The notes under the pieces were generated by a model. The model saw nothing but the letters and a program-made list of their open reading frames with translations. It did not search any database and had not been told where the DNA came from. Source: Halobaculum sp. CBA1158 (GTDB taxonomy: Archaea > Halobacteriota > Halobacteria > Halobacteriales > Haloferacaceae). From it: a DNA stretch of 64,000 nt. Of the stretch, positions 8,212-17,168 are shown piece by piece; position 1 is the stretch's first letter; each line of letters begins with the position of its first letter. The stretch spans positions 1,178,001 through 1,242,000 of the forward strand of contig NZ_CP090371.1 of the NCBI RefSeq assembly GCF_021431925.1, in the 5' to 3' direction. Position numbers and translations under genes: made by a program.

Positions 8212-8706
8212 TCACGACAGCAGGCCCTTGAGCGCGTTCAGAACGCCCCAGGTGATCTGGGCGACCACGTTCCCCCGCTCGCCCTTGGGCACGATGTCGT
8301 CGCTTCTGACCGCGTCGGTAAAGCGATTCGCCGCCTGGTCGCCGCTTTCGGCGGCTGCGATGTGTTCTATCGTCGCGCGGTCGGTCTCCATCCTGAGGGT
8401 CGCGTCGTCATGTGGCGACTCGCGGAGGTCGACGATCGCTCCGTCACCGGTGATCCGGAACGAGTAGACGGCGGTCTCACCGGCGTCGCTCACGTAGAGG
8501 TTCACGCGTTTGTTCTCGATCTGGCCCGCGAGCGGCCCGAGATCGAGTTCGCCGCTGGCGTCGTTGTACAGGCCGAATCCCTCCTCGAGCTGTGTGAACA
8601 CCTCGCCGGACCACGACGGGCGGTCCGACTGCGCGGCGACGGGCGCGACCGCGGCGGACGTGACGAGAAGCGTTGCGACTACGAGCGCGAGCGATCTGTT
8701 GTACAC
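8212..8706 (-). CDS. Secreted protein of unknown function
   Basis: A 164-residue exported protein. A signal peptide covers about residues 1-25 (MYNRSLALVVATLLVTSAAV then APVAAQ-SD). The mature part has a mixed alpha/beta pattern with DAGETAVYSFRITGDGAIVD and DATLRMETDRATIEHIAAAE. The latter faintly recalls SCP2-like lipid-binding domains, but I would not assign it. The C-terminus is a short hydrophobic helix (ITWGVLNALKGLLS). Confidence 0.7.
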   Translation of the reverse strand: MYNRSLALVVATLLVTSAAVAPVAAQSDRPSWSGEVFTQLEEGFGLYNDASGELDLGPLAGQIENKRVNLYVSDAGETAVYSFRITGDGAIVDLRESPHDDATLRMETDRATIEHIAAAESGDQAANRFTDAVRSDDIVPKGERGNVVAQITWGVLNALKGLLS

Positions 8707-8823
8707 GAGAGGTAAAGGATGCCAGAGGAGATAACTACGTACTACGGATCAGATGGCGTCCTGATACGATCGGGCGTCGGTATCTCGTTCGGCATCGCCA
8801 CCCCGTTCGGGGGCGGGCTCCGG

Positions 8824-9768
8824 TCACGTTCGGTCGAGGGCGGCGTCGAGGAACGCCACCTCGTGGGCGAGCACCTCTCCGAAGCGGTCGTCCCACGGAT
8901 CGAAGTGGTCCATCGGCAGCGCCACCAGCGACGACTCCGGAAGCTCCCCGTGCAGGCGTTCGGCGGTCGCGTACGGCACCACGTCGTCCTCGGTGCCGGC
9001 GACGACGAGACTCGGACACCGCACCGACTCGGCGTCCGTGACCGGGCGATACCGCGGCAGCGCCAGCAGCGTCCGCGCGGGGGTCCCGTTTTGCCACGTC
9101 GAGTCACGGGGGATCAGCGCCGCGTAGCCGTCGAGCGCTCCGGGTTCGTTCAGCGCCGCGAACTCCTCGGGGCGGCCGTACACCTTCACCTCGTGTTCTC
9201 TGCCGACGAGTCCGGCGAGGCGGTCGCGCACCCCGGCTCCCGTCGCGCGCAGGAGGTATCGCAGCGACTTGCTCCGCAGCAGCGACCGACCGTCGGAAAA
9301 CGGCGTGCGCGCGACGACGGCGTCCACGTCGTGGCGGTCGGCGGCGACGCGGATCACGTGTCCGCCGGCCAGCGAGACGCCCCACAGCGCGATTCTACCG
9401 CCGAGGTCGTCGACGTCGCGGACGCGGTCGACGGCGGCGTTCCAGTCGGCCACCTGGCGGTCGGGGAGGACGACCGGCGTCCCCGCCGACTCGCCGAAGC
9501 CGCGGTAGTCGAACGCGAACGCGGCGTAGCCCGCGTTCGCGAGGCGCTCTGCGATCCGGTCGAGTCCGAACGCCGCCTCCGCGGCGAAGCCGTGGCCGAG
9601 CACGACGACCGCCGGGTCAGCCGCGTCGCGCGGGCGGTACAGCGTCCCGGCGCAGTCGTCGCCGTCGACCGCGAAGGTGAGCCGTCGCGTCGAGAACGCC
9701 TCCCGAGAGGGTCGACCCGTTCGCACTCGCGCCGCCGGCTCTCGGTCGGGCGTCGTGCCGGGGCTCAC
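8824..9768 (-). CDS. Alpha/beta hydrolase
   Basis: A 314-residue serine hydrolase. The oxyanion-hole motif VVLGHGF is near residue 59, FDYRGFGES near 88-94, and the nucleophile elbow GVSLAGG places Ser at about 132. Asp261/262 lies in AGTEDDVVPY and His288 in PMDHFDPW, completing the triad. The RGFGES plus 'GTEDxxVP' layout is that of the dienelactone hydrolase/acylaminopeptidase-like clan. No signal peptide, so cytoplasmic. Its start overlaps the stop of the 134-residue gene upstream (9765-9768), so they form a two-gene unit. Substrate unknown. Confidence 0.82.
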   Translation of the reverse strand: MSPGTTPDREPAARVRTGRPSREAFSTRRLTFAVDGDDCAGTLYRPRDAADPAVVVLGHGFAAEAAFGLDRIAERLANAGYAAFAFDYRGFGESAGTPVVLPDRQVADWNAAVDRVRDVDDLGGRIALWGVSLAGGHVIRVAADRHDVDAVVARTPFSDGRSLLRSKSLRYLLRATGAGVRDRLAGLVGREHEVKVYGRPEEFAALNEPGALDGYAALIPRDSTWQNGTPARTLLALPRYRPVTDAESVRCPSLVVAGTEDDVVPYATAERLHGELPESSLVALPMDHFDPWDDRFGEVLAHEVAFLDAALDRT

Positions 9769-10169
9769 GCGTCTCCCCCTCCCTCCTCGCCCTCGGCGAC
9801 GGCGGCGTCCGTTCGCTCGGGGTCGGGGTCGGTATCGACGCTGTCGAGCACGCGTGCGGAGAACTCCTCCTCGGTGATGCGGTAGTTCACGATGTCGTCG
9901 AGCCAGTCGGCCTCGATCCGCCAGGTCGCCTGCACGTCCCCGGGGTGTCGCATCGCGGTCGCCTCGACGCGGACGGGGTCGAGGTCGCCCGCCTCGACGA
10001 GGTCGATGAACGTGGTGCAGACGCGGCCCAACTCCCCGTGGTCGGGTTCGCTGCCCGGGAGCGTCGTGGTGTAGACGACGGCGACGCGTCCGTCGGCGAC
10101 GCGTACCTCCTCGACGTCGATGCCGTCGTGTCGCAGTTCCCGCGCGAGCGTCGACTCGTCGGTTGTCAT
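9765..10169 (-). CDS. Conserved hypothetical acidic protein
   Basis: A 134-residue protein that I do not recognise by name. It has an alpha/beta core: VEEVRVADGRVAVVYTTTLP, then LGRVCTTFIDLVEAG, ATWRIEADWLDDIVNYRITE, and a strongly acidic C-terminal tail. There are no membrane helices and no clear catalytic motif. The 4-nt overlap with the hydrolase gene implies co-translation. It resembles small haloarchaeal DUF proteins that accompany enzymes. Confidence 0.7.
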   Translation of the reverse strand: MTTDESTLARELRHDGIDVEEVRVADGRVAVVYTTTLPGSEPDHGELGRVCTTFIDLVEAGDLDPVRVEATAMRHPGDVQATWRIEADWLDDIVNYRITEEEFSARVLDSVDTDPDPERTDAAVAEGEEGGGDA

Positions 10170-10453
10170 GCCGGCGGCTACACTCGCGGGCGACTTACTG
10201 GTTCCGGGGCGGCGTATCGCGGACCCGGTCCGAGAACGGGACGGCTGAGGACGAGGGGATGGGAGTCCATGTCAGAGGCACTATGTTCCCCACGTCCTCA
10301 ACGCAAATGCGTAGACTCCGCACATCGACTTAATTACTTGGTGAAAAACCGTTCATTTCCTGTCTACCCCCCGATAACAGGTGTAGCGTGGTACACTATT
10401 TGTCCGCTCTCTGATCGGAACCCGTATCTGGTTTCGTGTGATCCATCTGGTAG

Positions 10454-11341
10454 ATGACGGACGAGGAGACGTCCCGGCGGACCTTCGAGCTGCTGGCGAA
10501 CGAGACGCGACTGGGCATCATCTCGGCGCTCGGCGAGGCGAGCGGGGAGGGAGGGTACGCAACGCTCGCGTTCTCGGAGATACAGGAGGCCGTGGGTGTC
10601 GAGGACAACGGGCAGTTCAACTACCACCTCAAGCAACTCCTCGACGAGTTCGTCGAGCAGAAGCAGGGCGGGTACGGGCTGACGCTGGCGGGGATCCGGG
10701 CGTATCAGGCGCTCATCGCCCAGCAGTTCAACACCGAAACGACCGTCGAGGCGTTCGCGATCGACGGATCGTGTGAGACGTGCGGCGAACGACGGTACGC
10801 GTGGTACGACGACGGGCGGGCCCACATCGGGTGCCGCGAGTGCGGCGACCTCCTGTACCGCTACCCCGTCGCGCCGTCGACGTTCGATCCCGCGACCCCG
10901 GAGTCGCTGTTGCAGGCGACGAACGATCGCCTCACGCGCGACCGCGTCTCGATGCTGAAGGGGTTGTGCCCCTACTGTGCGGGAGCGGTGACGAACTCGC
11001 TTCAGCCCCCCGACGACTACTGGGAGGAGACGAACATGCTCCCCGACGAGGTGCTCGTTCACTCCGTGTGTGACCGCTGTGCGTGGTTCCTCTACAGTAC
11101 GGTGGGGGGAATGATCGAGTACCTCCCGGTGGTGAGCGGTTTCCTCGCCGACCGCGGCTTCGACCCGTGGAAGCGTCCCCTCTGGGAGATGGGCGTCTCC
11201 TGGGAGCTCGAGGCGTACGATCTCGACGCTCCGACGGTCTGGGGTCGCTTCGAGATCGCCGGCGACCGACTGACGGTTACGGTCGACGGGGAACTTGACG
11301 TGATCGAGGCGGTCGAGCGGGCCGACGACGCGTCCGAGTGA
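10454..11341 (+). CDS. ArsR-like winged-helix regulator with C-terminal zinc-ribbon domains
   Basis: A 295-residue transcriptional regulator. The winged helix spans about residues 5-80: RRTFELLANETRLGIISALG, then FSEIQEAVGVEDNGQFNYHL, KQLLDEFVEQKQGGYGLTLA. It is followed by cysteine pairs CETCGERR, CRECGDLLYRYP, CPYCAG and CDRCAWFLY, enough for two zinc ribbons. A C-terminal beta domain ends the protein. This HTH-plus-zinc-ribbon layout is common in haloarchaea (DUF7351-type from memory). A TATA-like TTAATTA lies at about 10,330, leaving a long leader if used. Confidence 0.8.
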   Translation: MTDEETSRRTFELLANETRLGIISALGEASGEGGYATLAFSEIQEAVGVEDNGQFNYHLKQLLDEFVEQKQGGYGLTLAGIRAYQALIAQQFNTETTVEAFAIDGSCETCGERRYAWYDDGRAHIGCRECGDLLYRYPVAPSTFDPATPESLLQATNDRLTRDRVSMLKGLCPYCAGAVTNSLQPPDDYWEETNMLPDEVLVHSVCDRCAWFLYSTVGGMIEYLPVVSGFLADRGFDPWKRPLWEMGVSWELEAYDLDAPTVWGRFEIAGDRLTVTVDGELDVIEAVERADDASE

Positions 11342-11347
11342 CGGCGC

Positions 11348-13600
11348 TTACTGGGGGATCGTCCGGGCGTCGATCCCCAACCGCTCGAACACGAACCCCC
11401 ACCGCTCGCTGTTCTCGCGCACCCGCATCGACGTGGGCTTGCCGACGCCGTGGCCGGCGTCGTCCTCGACGCGGAGGATCACCGGCTCGTCTCCGGCCTG
11501 GAGGTCCTGCACGAGCGCGGTCATCTTCCGGGCGTGGCTCGGATGGACGCGCGTGTCGCCCAGGGCCGTCGTGAACATCGTCGCCGGGTAGTCGGCCTCG
11601 GGGGCGTTGTGGTACGGCGAGTACTCCCGCAGGTACGCGAACGCCTCGGGGTCGTCGGGGTGGCCGTACTCGCTGGTCCAGGACGCCCCGAGCAGGAAGC
11701 GGTGAAATCGGAGCATGTCGAGCAGCGGCACGTGACACAGCGCGACCCGGAAGCGCTCGGGCCGCCGGGTGATCAGCGCGCCGACGAGCAGCCCGCCGTT
11801 GGAGCCGCCGGTGACGCCGATGCGGTCGGGGTCGGCCCAGCCCGTCTCGGCGAGGCCGTCGGCGACCGCGAGCGCGTCGTCGAACACGCGCTGTTTGTTC
11901 CCCCGGCGTCCGGCCTCGTGCCACGGCTCGCCGTACTCGGTGCCGCCCCGCAGCGTCGCGAGCACGAACACGCCGCCGGCGGCGAGAAACGGCAGGCGGA
12001 AGCGGTCGAACGTCGGCGTGCGGTTCACCCGGAAGCCGCCGTACCCCGTGAGCAACGCGGGGTTGTCGCCGTCGGCGTCGACGCCCTCGCGGCGGACGAC
12101 GAACGCGGGGACCTCTGTGCCGTCGGCCGACTCGAACCGCTCCTGGCTCACCTCTATCTCGAACTCCGGTTCAGTCGACTGCGCACACTGCGTCTCGGTC
12201 GCTCCGTCCGCGAGGTCGACCCGGCGCACGGAGGGCGGCTCCGCGAACGACTGCACAGTCGCGAACGCCTCGGGGGCGTCGCTCGCGCCGTGGACCCCCG
12301 CGACCGTCGGGAACGCCGGAAGCTCGACCGACCGCTCGCGGGTCCCGTCGGCGTCGAACACGACGAGCTCGGAGCTGGCGTCGCGGTGGTAGTGCGCGAG
12401 GAGGCGGTCGCCGGCTGGCTCGACGCCCCGGAGGACGGCCTCGCCCTCGGGGATCACCTCGGTGAGGTCCCCGACGTCGACCGCGTCCGCGGACGCGTCC
12501 ACACCATCGCCCCCGTCCCCGCTCCCGTCCGCGTCTCCGGGCCCGTCGCCGAGGGCGTCCGCCAGGTCGACGGAGAGCACGCGCGAGAAGTCGGCCCCGT
12601 GGTCGGTCGCGAGCAGGAGTCGGTCGCGGTCGCCGTCGACCGTCGGCTCGAAGACGGCATCGCGGCCGGTGAGCACCGGCGAGAGCGTCGCCGTCGCGGG
12701 ATCGCCGCGGTAGCCGTAGAGGTCGGTGCGGTCCCAGCCCTCGGTGTAGCCGGCGACGAGCGCGTCGCCCTCGGCGACGAGCGTCGGCCACGTCGTCTCC
12801 CCGATGTCGTCGGCGACCACGTGGTCCCGTGCGGGCGCACTCCCCGACCCGAACTCGTGAAAGCGGATCGCCTTGTCGAGTTGGCCGTCGGCGGGGTCGT
12901 CGTCGCTGTCTCCGTCGGCGGTCTCGTCGCCCCGCTTGTCGGCCGCATCGTCACCGTCGCCTCCGCCGGCCGCACCGGTGGTCACGTAGTAGAAGCCGCG
13001 GGGGTCGGGCGCATCGCCGCCGGCGTCGCCGGCGACCCAGGCGAACCCGGCCGCCTGCGTCCGGCCGGCGTCGGCGACCGTCTCGACGACCGCCCCGGTC
13101 GCGACCTCCACGACCCGCACGTCGTACTGCTCGTCGCCGCCCTCGGCGACGCCGTACGCGAGGTACTCGCCCTCGGGACCGGGAACGAACCAATCGACCG
13201 AAACCGTGCCGTCGTCGTCCCGGTCGTTGGGGTCGGCGAGCACGGTCCCGTCGTCGGTGCCGACGGCCGCGGCGTCGTCGTAGGCGTACACGACCGGCTG
13301 TTCGTCCTCGGGGGCGGCGACCGCCTGGAACAGTCGGTCGCCGGCGGGCGTGACCGGGCCGTACTCCCCGACGCGACCCAGGTCCTCGAAGCGCTCGGCG
13401 AGCGCCTCGCGGTGGGGGGTGTCGAGCACCGCCTCGGCGTAGTCGTTCTGCGCGTCCGTCCACTCGCGGACCGCCTCGTCGTCGCCGTCCTCCAGCCAGC
13501 GATACGGATCGACGATCGACTCGCCGTGGAGTTCGTCGGTGACGGGGCGTCGGGGCGTCGCCGGCGGCGAGGCGTCGCCCGCGGTGTCGCTGTCGGTCAT
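11348..13600 (-). CDS. Prolyl oligopeptidase family serine peptidase (S9)
   Basis: A 750-residue S9A peptidase that should cleave short peptides after proline in the cytoplasm. The N-terminus has the family signature DPYRWLEDGDDEAVREWTDA, then a beta-propeller with acidic inserts (for example the DGDDAADKRGDE-type loop near residue 220). The catalytic domain has GYGGFRVNRTPTF, Ser600 in GVTGGSNGGLL, Asp682 in ALGDTRVHPSH and His717 in DDAGHGVGKPT. The length matches the family (about 700) with extra halophilic insertions. The ATG at 13598-13600 was chosen because upstream sequence is not homologous. Very long frames on the opposite strand are shadows of its codon bias. Confidence 0.93.
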   Translation of the reverse strand: MTDSDTAGDASPPATPRRPVTDELHGESIVDPYRWLEDGDDEAVREWTDAQNDYAEAVLDTPHREALAERFEDLGRVGEYGPVTPAGDRLFQAVAAPEDEQPVVYAYDDAAAVGTDDGTVLADPNDRDDDGTVSVDWFVPGPEGEYLAYGVAEGGDEQYDVRVVEVATGAVVETVADAGRTQAAGFAWVAGDAGGDAPDPRGFYYVTTGAAGGGDGDDAADKRGDETADGDSDDDPADGQLDKAIRFHEFGSGSAPARDHVVADDIGETTWPTLVAEGDALVAGYTEGWDRTDLYGYRGDPATATLSPVLTGRDAVFEPTVDGDRDRLLLATDHGADFSRVLSVDLADALGDGPGDADGSGDGGDGVDASADAVDVGDLTEVIPEGEAVLRGVEPAGDRLLAHYHRDASSELVVFDADGTRERSVELPAFPTVAGVHGASDAPEAFATVQSFAEPPSVRRVDLADGATETQCAQSTEPEFEIEVSQERFESADGTEVPAFVVRREGVDADGDNPALLTGYGGFRVNRTPTFDRFRLPFLAAGGVFVLATLRGGTEYGEPWHEAGRRGNKQRVFDDALAVADGLAETGWADPDRIGVTGGSNGGLLVGALITRRPERFRVALCHVPLLDMLRFHRFLLGASWTSEYGHPDDPEAFAYLREYSPYHNAPEADYPATMFTTALGDTRVHPSHARKMTALVQDLQAGDEPVILRVEDDAGHGVGKPTSMRVRENSERWGFVFERLGIDARTIPQ

Positions 13601-13737
13601 CGATCCGAACTCCGGGTCGCGTCGGAAGTAGCTGCGGGTCGCCGGCCGCGTTGCCGGGAGTCGCCCGCGAGACCGGCGTCGGCGTCGACCGAGTCCGGCC
13701 CCACGGTCGGGAGTCGCCCCGGCGGGGTCGACGCGAC

Positions 13738-15975
13738 TCAGCCGAACAGTCGGTCGAGCAGCCCGCGGTCGCTCGGCCGCTCGGCCAGCAGCACCGAGCA
13801 GTCCACCTCGTTGACCACGTCGAGCGCGAGCGTCCCGCTCACGAGCCGCGAGAGCATCCCGCGCTCGGTCGCTCCGATGACCACGAGCGAGGCGTCCCGC
13901 GAGTGTCTCTCGATGGCCGCCTCCACGTCGCCGGACTCGACGATCTGCTCTGCGTCGCCGAGGCCGTGTCCGTCGGCCCATCCCGACAGGAACGTCTCGC
14001 CGGCGTCGGCGTCGTCGGCGACGTGAAGCAGCCGGATCTCCGAGCCGAACGCGTCCCGGAGGTAGCCCGCCACCTCCGCCGAGAGGTCCGAGTCGGGGCC
14101 GCCCGCAGTCGGGACGAGCACGCGCTCGGGGTCGAGCCCGCCGCGGTCGTTGAGCACGAGGAAGTCACACGGGAGGTTCTGGGTGAGCTCGTCGATGCGG
14201 CCCTCGATGCGGGCCGAGGAGCCGTGGCCCTCCGGGCTCCAGCCCATCACCACGAGGTCGGCCTCGTGGGTTCTGGCGGCGTCGAACACCTCCTCGAACG
14301 ACCGGTGAGAGACGATCGTACTGGTCTCGACGGGGACGCCCAACTCCTCGGCGTCGAGGCGGGCGCGGTCGAGCAGCTCGTCGGAGGTGTCGTCGAACTC
14401 GGGCACGTGCTCCGCGGCGTACTCGAGGGAGGTCTGGTCGGGCACGGAGACGATGTGGACGGCGTCGACCGTGCCGCCGCGCTGGCGGGCGATGTTCGCC
14501 GCCAGCCTGATCAGTTCGGACTCGGTGGCCGGGTTCGCCAGCGGCACCATCACCGTGAAGTCGCCGCCGTCCGGCGCGACCGCGTCGGCGGCGTCGACGA
14601 CCTCGTCGGGCATCGCGTCCGAGCGCGACCGAACGTACGTCGAGAGCGCGCCCTCGCTCGTCGTCCGCGAGCGGGCGTACCCGAAGTACCACAGAATCGC
14701 GAAGCCGACGAAGCCGCCGCCGACGGCGACGACTCGCCAGTCGATGAACACGATGAGCGCGACCGAGACGATCGCTCCGAGCACCGGCACGACCGGGTAC
14801 AGCGGCACCGTGTAGTCGGGGTCGTAGTCCGCGACGTCGGCCTCCCGCATCACGATCAGCGCGACGTTGAGCAGCGCGTAGATGACCAGGTGCAACACCG
14901 AGCTGAGCGTCGACAGGGTGTTCACGTCCGCGACGACGATGAACAGGAGGATGAGCGCGCCCGTGATCGCGATGGCGCGATACGGCGTCCCGAACCGCGG
15001 GTGCACCTCGTTTATCTCCGGGGAGACGATCCGGTCGCGTCCCATCGCGAAGTTGATCCGCGAGGACGCGAGGATGGAGGCGTTGGCCGACGACGCCGTC
15101 GCCAACAGCCCGCCGACCAGCATCGCCACGGCCCCGGCGGGGCCCAGAACCACCCGGGCGACCTCGACGACGGCGATCTGGTCTTCCGGGAGTCCTGCAA
15201 TGAACCCCTGCTCGACGGCGGCGCTCATCACGATCAACACCAGCGCGTAGATGACCGTCACGATGACGACCGACCCGATGACCGCCCGCGGGAGGTTCTT
15301 GCCCGGCTCTTTGATCTCCTCTGCGACCGAGGTGATCTGGACGAACCCGAGATACGAGACGAAGATCAGCCCCGTCGTCGTGACCATCGGCCCGAACCCG
15401 GTCGCTTCCGCGAGGTTCACCGGGTCCGAGCGCAGTCCCCCGACGAACGTGAACACCGCGAGGATCGCCACGAGCACGACGACGATGACGTTCTGGATCT
15501 TCCCGGTCTCCTTCGCGCCGACGTAGTTGATGAGCACGAACAGCGCCGCGCCCGCCACCGCGACGACTTTCACGCCCACGGGGACGGCCACGCTCGTCAG
15601 CGGGATCCCGATCGACCCGCCGGTGATGGTGACGATGTACTCGCCGAACCCGACCATGTAGAACGCCGAGGCGAACGCAAGCCCCATCCAGTTGGCCCAC
15701 CCGGCGACGGAGCCGAACAGCGGCCCGAGCGCCCGATTCACGTAGAAGTACGCTCCACCGGACTTGGGCATCGCGGTCCCCAACTCCGAGGCCGAAAACG
15801 CCGTGAGGATCGCGATCGCGCCGCCGAGCACGAACGAGAGCACGGCGAACGACCCCGCCTCCGAGATGGCGATCCCGGGCAGCACGAAGATCCCCGCGCC
15901 GATCATCGTCCCGACGCCGATCGTCAGCGCCGCCAGCGGCCCCAGGTCCTTCGCGAGCTCCTCGTCGTCGCTCAT
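13738..15975 (-). CDS. APC-family amino acid permease fused to two universal stress domains
   Basis: A 745-residue membrane transporter. Residues ~1-440 hold about twelve membrane helices. The substrate-binding unwound helix reads GVGTMIGAGIFVLPGIAISE, with SKSGGAYFYVNRALG-type helix 3 following. The C-terminal half is cytoplasmic and has two USP domains, the first around VMVPLANPATESELIRLAAN, the second with VVIGATERGMLSRLVSGTLA carrying the G-2X-G-9X-G(S/T) nucleotide motif. Such fusions suggest uptake gated by ATP or stress state. Its start overlaps the stop of a stand-alone USP gene (15972-15975), so the two proteins are made together. Confidence 0.92.
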   Translation of the reverse strand: MSDDEELAKDLGPLAALTIGVGTMIGAGIFVLPGIAISEAGSFAVLSFVLGGAIAILTAFSASELGTAMPKSGGAYFYVNRALGPLFGSVAGWANWMGLAFASAFYMVGFGEYIVTITGGSIGIPLTSVAVPVGVKVVAVAGAALFVLINYVGAKETGKIQNVIVVVLVAILAVFTFVGGLRSDPVNLAEATGFGPMVTTTGLIFVSYLGFVQITSVAEEIKEPGKNLPRAVIGSVVIVTVIYALVLIVMSAAVEQGFIAGLPEDQIAVVEVARVVLGPAGAVAMLVGGLLATASSANASILASSRINFAMGRDRIVSPEINEVHPRFGTPYRAIAITGALILLFIVVADVNTLSTLSSVLHLVIYALLNVALIVMREADVADYDPDYTVPLYPVVPVLGAIVSVALIVFIDWRVVAVGGGFVGFAILWYFGYARSRTTSEGALSTYVRSRSDAMPDEVVDAADAVAPDGGDFTVMVPLANPATESELIRLAANIARQRGGTVDAVHIVSVPDQTSLEYAAEHVPEFDDTSDELLDRARLDAEELGVPVETSTIVSHRSFEEVFDAARTHEADLVVMGWSPEGHGSSARIEGRIDELTQNLPCDFLVLNDRGGLDPERVLVPTAGGPDSDLSAEVAGYLRDAFGSEIRLLHVADDADAGETFLSGWADGHGLGDAEQIVESGDVEAAIERHSRDASLVVIGATERGMLSRLVSGTLALDVVNEVDCSVLLAERPSDRGLLDRLFG

Positions 15976-16451
15976 TCGTCCTCGTCCCCGTCGACCGCGC
16001 CGCTTTCCCCGTCCTCGTCGCCGGCGTCGTCGCCCCCGCGACGCGGCAGGCTCACCACGGGAACGTCCGCGCCCGTGACCAGTCGCAACGAGATGTCGCC
16101 CGTGAGCAGCCGGACGAACCGCCCGCCCTCGCGGGGCGTGAACGCGATCGCCGTCGCGTCGGTCTCGTCGACGACGCCGAGGATCCCATCGACGATATCT
16201 GTGTCGTAGGCTATCCGGTGGTCGGCCGTCACGGCGGGCAGCACCTCCGCGAAGGCGTCGAACGCCTCCCGTGCGGCCTCCTCGCGCTGCTCGACGCCCG
16301 CCTTGTCGGGCGCGCCGCCGGCCTTCTCGACGACGTACGTCAGGGTCACGTCGCCCAGCTCGGCCTCGTGTGGTGTGAGCGCCCGCGCCGTCTCGATGGC
16401 GTCGGCCTCGGAGGCCACGGGGACGACGACCCGCTCGAGCAGGCGCGTCAC
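15972..16451 (-). CDS. Universal stress protein, co-translated with the APC-USP permease
   Basis: A 159-residue USP-fold protein, MTRLLERVVVPVASEADAIE at the start and SLRLVTGADVPVVSLPRRGG near the end, with a very acidic tail of about 20 residues. The nucleotide loop reads AIAFTPREGGRFVRLLTGDI, a GG...TG variant lacking the classical GxxG, so ATP binding is uncertain. It precedes and overlaps the permease gene by 4 nt, which suggests that it regulates that transporter. Confidence 0.85.
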   Translation of the reverse strand: MTRLLERVVVPVASEADAIETARALTPHEAELGDVTLTYVVEKAGGAPDKAGVEQREEAAREAFDAFAEVLPAVTADHRIAYDTDIVDGILGVVDETDATAIAFTPREGGRFVRLLTGDISLRLVTGADVPVVSLPRRGGDDAGDEDGESGAVDGDEDE

Positions 16452-16613
16452 CGGCGTCCACCTCGGGCGGGGTCGATCCGACGGCCGAGCCGCGTCGAGG
16501 CCGCGTCGCTGTCGCGTCGTTCGTTCATATCCCGCCGGTCGGACCGGACGGGATTAAACGCTCCCCCTCGCGGGCGTCGGGCGGCTCGGGCGGATCGCGC
16601 CGTCGCGGTCGCG

Positions 16614-16805
16614 TCAGCGGACCTCCTCAAGCGACACCGTCGCCGACGCGTCGACGGTGAGCCACGTCGTCTCCAGCGACTCGGGCGCGTAGACGGTCAC
16701 CTCCGTCGGCCGCTCGCCGTCGTCGAGGAGGTATCGGAGCTCGAACTCCGGCAGGTCGGTCAGGCGCTCTCCCTCCAGGGCCGGGCGTTCGTCGCTCGCG
16801 GACAT
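16614..16805 (-). CDS. Small conserved haloarchaeal protein (DUF7511-like)
   Basis: A 63-residue acidic protein. It reads FELRYLLDDGERPTEVTVYA and ESLETTWLTVDASATVSLEE, a compact beta pattern. I associate the 'TTWLTxDxxAxVSLxxxR' ending with the haloarchaeal DUF7511 group, from memory. It stands alone between two intergenic gaps. Function unknown. Confidence 0.65.
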   Translation of the reverse strand: MSASDERPALEGERLTDLPEFELRYLLDDGERPTEVTVYAPESLETTWLTVDASATVSLEEVR

Positions 16806-17168
16806 ACCCGCGTCTGTGCGGGTCGAGGATATGAGTGTGATCGTCCGATTATCAGGTGTGATTAGGTAAAATCGTTCACCGATCTCGGATCACTAATCAG
16901 TTCGAACGGCCCGACTCGAGCGACTCTCGGGCGAGCGATGACGGTGTTCATACCAATACATCGGTCTCGACGGCAGCGAGGTCTCCCGTCCGGGTTGGCC
17001 GGCGTCGAACGGGAGGAGCACGTCGTTCGGGGAGTCGGCCGATGTCGCATGCAACGAGACGGCTTCCGACCGTGACGTCGTTTTCACCCACGACGTGGCT
17101 GGCGTCGCTGTCCCCGGCGACCGGAACACCGGGGAAACCGTGCCGAAGCGGAGCGTCCGTTCCCGCCG
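16806..17168. other. Intergenic region, no gene recognised
   Basis: About 360 nt between two minus-strand genes. Short frames exist on both strands, but none has a recognisable motif, codon pattern or start context. The part nearest 16,806 is AT-richer (ATTATCAGGTGTGATTAGG) and could hold the promoter of the small gene at 16,805. Confidence 0.5.

Noticed and set aside
11450-14026. An 858-codon open frame antisense to the prolyl oligopeptidase gene
   Set aside because: Its residues are Arg/Val/Gly-rich mirror sequence without any domain; it exists because GC-rich codons suppress stops on the opposite strand.
13651-16209. An 852-codon frame antisense to the APC-USP permease, rich in His, Arg and Asp
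   Set aside because: Same codon-bias shadow; the permease frame has clear membrane helices and motifs.
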